Assembly (NCBI RefSeq): GCF_000524195.1
Contig: NW_020170390.1
Location: 31,978-95,977 of the forward strand
Direction: 5' to 3'
Length of the DNA: 64,000 bases
From: Echinococcus granulosus
Lineage: Eukaryota > Platyhelminthes > Cestoda > Cyclophyllidea > Taeniidae
Within the stretch, counting starts at the first letter, position 1. Every line of letters starts with the position of its first letter. This document shows positions 61,901-64,000 of this stretch, in pieces. Position numbers and translations under genes: made by a program. Below the pieces are notes generated by a model that was not told the DNA's origin, made no database searches, and saw only the letters and a list, made by a program, of their open reading frames with translations.

Positions 61901-63691
61901 CCAAACGATCGCGCATCTCCCTTGTGAAACATCCTTTGGCCTCGCGTCGTCCCGGTAGGTCTTGTCGTTTTATCTTTTCAGATCTCCATCTCTATCCTTG
62001 ACCCATTGCGGCAGCTGTCTGGAATTCTTCGACAATCCATCCATTTGTTCTGATCCATTGCCTATTTTTCTTGCCAATGGTAATACCTTTTAAAACTGGA
62101 ACATGTGTGGCATAGGCTTTTGATTTGATACGATGTGCGTCACGATATGTAAAGACCAACTTTTGAAATTTGCTCTTCTGTCTCAGGTCCCGTGAACGAG
62201 GCTAGTGGCTTGCCTCCCGGTCACGTGGGTAAGGCAGAACTGGCAACTGGGTGCCTTTCCAATTACTTTCAGCCCTGTGACCATCCTGGCTCCAGGTGTA
62301 ATGAATCCTGCAGCTGCAAAAAAGCCGGCAACTTTTGTGAAAAATTTTGTCAGTGCTCAGTCGATTGTTCCAATCGGTGAGTCCGGAGTGTATGAAGTGA
62401 ATTTTTACTAAACTGGTCAAACTCGATAGCCGTGTGGGCGTTTGCTATCACTTGAGCTGGCACGTCACAAGTAAAATAGGTAAAGCAAGCAATTTCCTAC
62501 TAGATCGCTCCAGCGTTTGTGCTGTGTCAGCCTCTCTTCGTCGGGGTCAGACGAAGTTTTATCACGATTCGTTACCTTAAGCAAACATGACTTTACCAGT
62601 ACGCTTAGATCGCAGACTCCAGAAATGTGACTTACTTTATTGTAATGTTTGTACCCCAACATAGCTTTACGGGTTGCCGATGTCGCGGCCAATGCAACTC
62701 ACGCGTGTGTCCTTGCGTGTTGGCCATTCGTGAATGCGACCCTGACATCTGTCATTCGTGTGGTGCAGGCACATCCAAGCCACCTTTGGTAGCGGCCCAG
62801 GAGGCCGGTCTGAGTGTCGACGATAATGGCAATAGCAATTCGAGTCTGACCCACGCAACCACCTGTCGCAATGTTGCCATTCAAAGGGGTCTGCGCAAAC
62901 ATCTCCTCATGGCGAGCTCTGATGTTGCTGGGTTCGCTCTTCTCTTACCTCATTTTTAGACATCTCTATTCTTCTATTTAATTCATAATTACTATTGCCC
63001 ATCGTTCTTTTACAATTCAGGTTTTGTTCCCTATAGGTGGGGTATTTTTATGAAGGATGGCGCGGAAAAAAATGAGTTTATCTATGAGTACTGCGGGGAG
63101 ATTATCAGTCAAGACGAGGCGGAGCGACGAGGCAAGATCTACGATCGCACCATGTGCAGTTTCCTGTTTAACCTTAATCGTCAATTTGCCGTTGATGCTA
63201 TGCGCAAGGGAAACAAAATTAGATTTGCTAATCACTCCATTAATCCTAATTGTTATGCTAAGGTTAGTTTTCTACTGCTCTCTTGTTTTTGTCTTAGTCG
63301 TGGTCGCAAATTTTTTTAATGTCATGTGATATAAGCGTGTTGAAGACCTTACTACAAATTGCTGGTTCATGAACCTAGAGTCTGTTTTTGTTTTATTCTT
63401 TAGTTTTTGATAACTTCTATTATCAGACACTCGACTTGATGGTTTGGTTGACTGTTCGTGTGTTAGGTCTTGATGGTGAACGGAGATCATCGCATCGGCA
63501 TCTTTGCAAAACGAGCCGTCCAGCCGGGTGAGGAGCTCTTCTTCGACTACCGATATGGTCCCACGCATCAACTGAAATACGTGGGCATCGAGCGGGACGA
63601 TGAAATGGCGGTAGCCACGCAAGCTGCAGCCGTCGCTCTCATCGATGGCGGCATCAGTTCAGGTTTTGCGCCCTATGCTACCAACAGCTAA
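58901..63691 (+). CDS. EZH2: EZH2 / Enhancer of zeste, PRC2 histone methyltransferase
   Basis: It methylates histone H3 lysine 27 as the catalytic PRC2 subunit, in the nucleus. Exons: 58901-59389, 59758-60066 (end uncertain; 60090 or 60096 also keep frame), 60273-60467, 60549-60638, 60868-61093, 61217-61452, 61651-61954, 62187-62376, 62665-62931, 63037-63262 and 63467-63691: about 919 residues, longer than the ~746 of human EZH2. Order: N-terminal EED-binding-like basic helix; [15 protein letters not shown] near 180; the [15 protein letters not shown] motif near 400; SANT2-like region 450-560; CXC Cys-rich domain about 650-765; SET domain about 770-890 with [30 protein letters not shown] and [12 protein letters not shown]. 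All key SET motifs are intact. The CXC region has an inserted Ser/Asn-rich loop and lacks one late Cys. The first exon has no in-frame ATG; see the trans-splice acceptor. A 25-residue C-terminal extension follows GIER. Confidence 0.96.
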
Positions 63692-64000
63692 CAGTGCTAT
63701 GCCTATTCAACGTGCATTTTCCTAAGGCAAATCCCCCTTTTAATGATGGCCCATGTCGGCTAACACCAAGTTCATTAGCAATCGGCTGGGTTGCCCCTTA
63801 CTCTAACACTTATTTCCGTAACTCCTGGGGTGGTTTCAAGACTCGCAACTGGCGACTAATCCCTCGACCCATTCAATGCTCCGACATAAGTAATATTATC
63901 ATCATCTATCTAAAACCTTGATCAATATCCACATCATAGTGAATCCACTGAGTAGGGGCTCTGTCAGTCATTGCAGTACTTTGCGTGATTTCCAATCATG
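63692..64000 (+). other. 3' flank of EZH2
   Basis: Probable 3'UTR and downstream sequence. I see no AATAAA before the window ends, so the transcript end is not placed. Confidence 0.5.

Overview
The window is nuclear DNA of a spliceosomal-intron eukaryote. Coding sequence is recognisable only as exons: long AT-rich stretches, many introns and one assembly gap of exactly 100 N (20575-20674). Introns of only 31-39 bases in the housekeeping genes, the divergence of the recognisable proteins, and a gene with no usable start codon behind a good 3' splice site all suggest a flatworm, most likely a parasitic tapeworm or fluke. That taxon is my inference, not a database result.

Layout. (1) 1.4-15.9 kb, plus strand: a chain of short exons with no recognised homology. 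Every clear internal exon is a multiple of three and is bounded by phase-2 introns. It may be one gene or two: 1389-4889, and a second one opening at an ATG at 7296. The protein is hydrophilic and rich in Ser, Arg, Lys and His, with one long polyserine exon. (2) 15.9-24.3 kb: mostly intergenic, with the gap and a few orphan exon-like islands. (3) 24.4-39.1 kb, plus strand: a secreted protein with a signal peptide, a WAP-like cysteine module and eight sushi (CCP) modules. I assembled it from eleven exons; the joined frame stays open for about 682 codons. (4) 39.1-51.8 kb: a large gene-poor stretch holding copies of a dispersed repeat (R1). (5) 51.9-53.7 kb, minus strand: cyclin L with an RS-rich tail. 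(6) 53.8-56.4 kb: intergenic, with a 241-base duplicated repeat (R2) and another R1 copy. (7) 56.5-58.7 kb, plus strand: the La RNA-binding protein. (8) 58.9-63.7 kb, plus strand: EZH2 / Enhancer of zeste, the catalytic subunit of PRC2.

How the genes relate. Cyclin L (transcription/splicing kinase partner), La (RNA polymerase III transcript chaperone) and EZH2 (H3K27 methyltransferase) are conserved nuclear housekeeping genes. La and EZH2 are in tandem: the La poly(A) signal lies about 155 bases before the first EZH2 splice acceptor. The first EZH2 exon has no in-frame ATG and an in-frame TAG is part of its acceptor. This fits a trans-spliced two-gene operon in which the spliced leader supplies the AUG, as known for flatworms. 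The sushi protein and the phase-2 exon chain are lineage-specific and are the most novel content.
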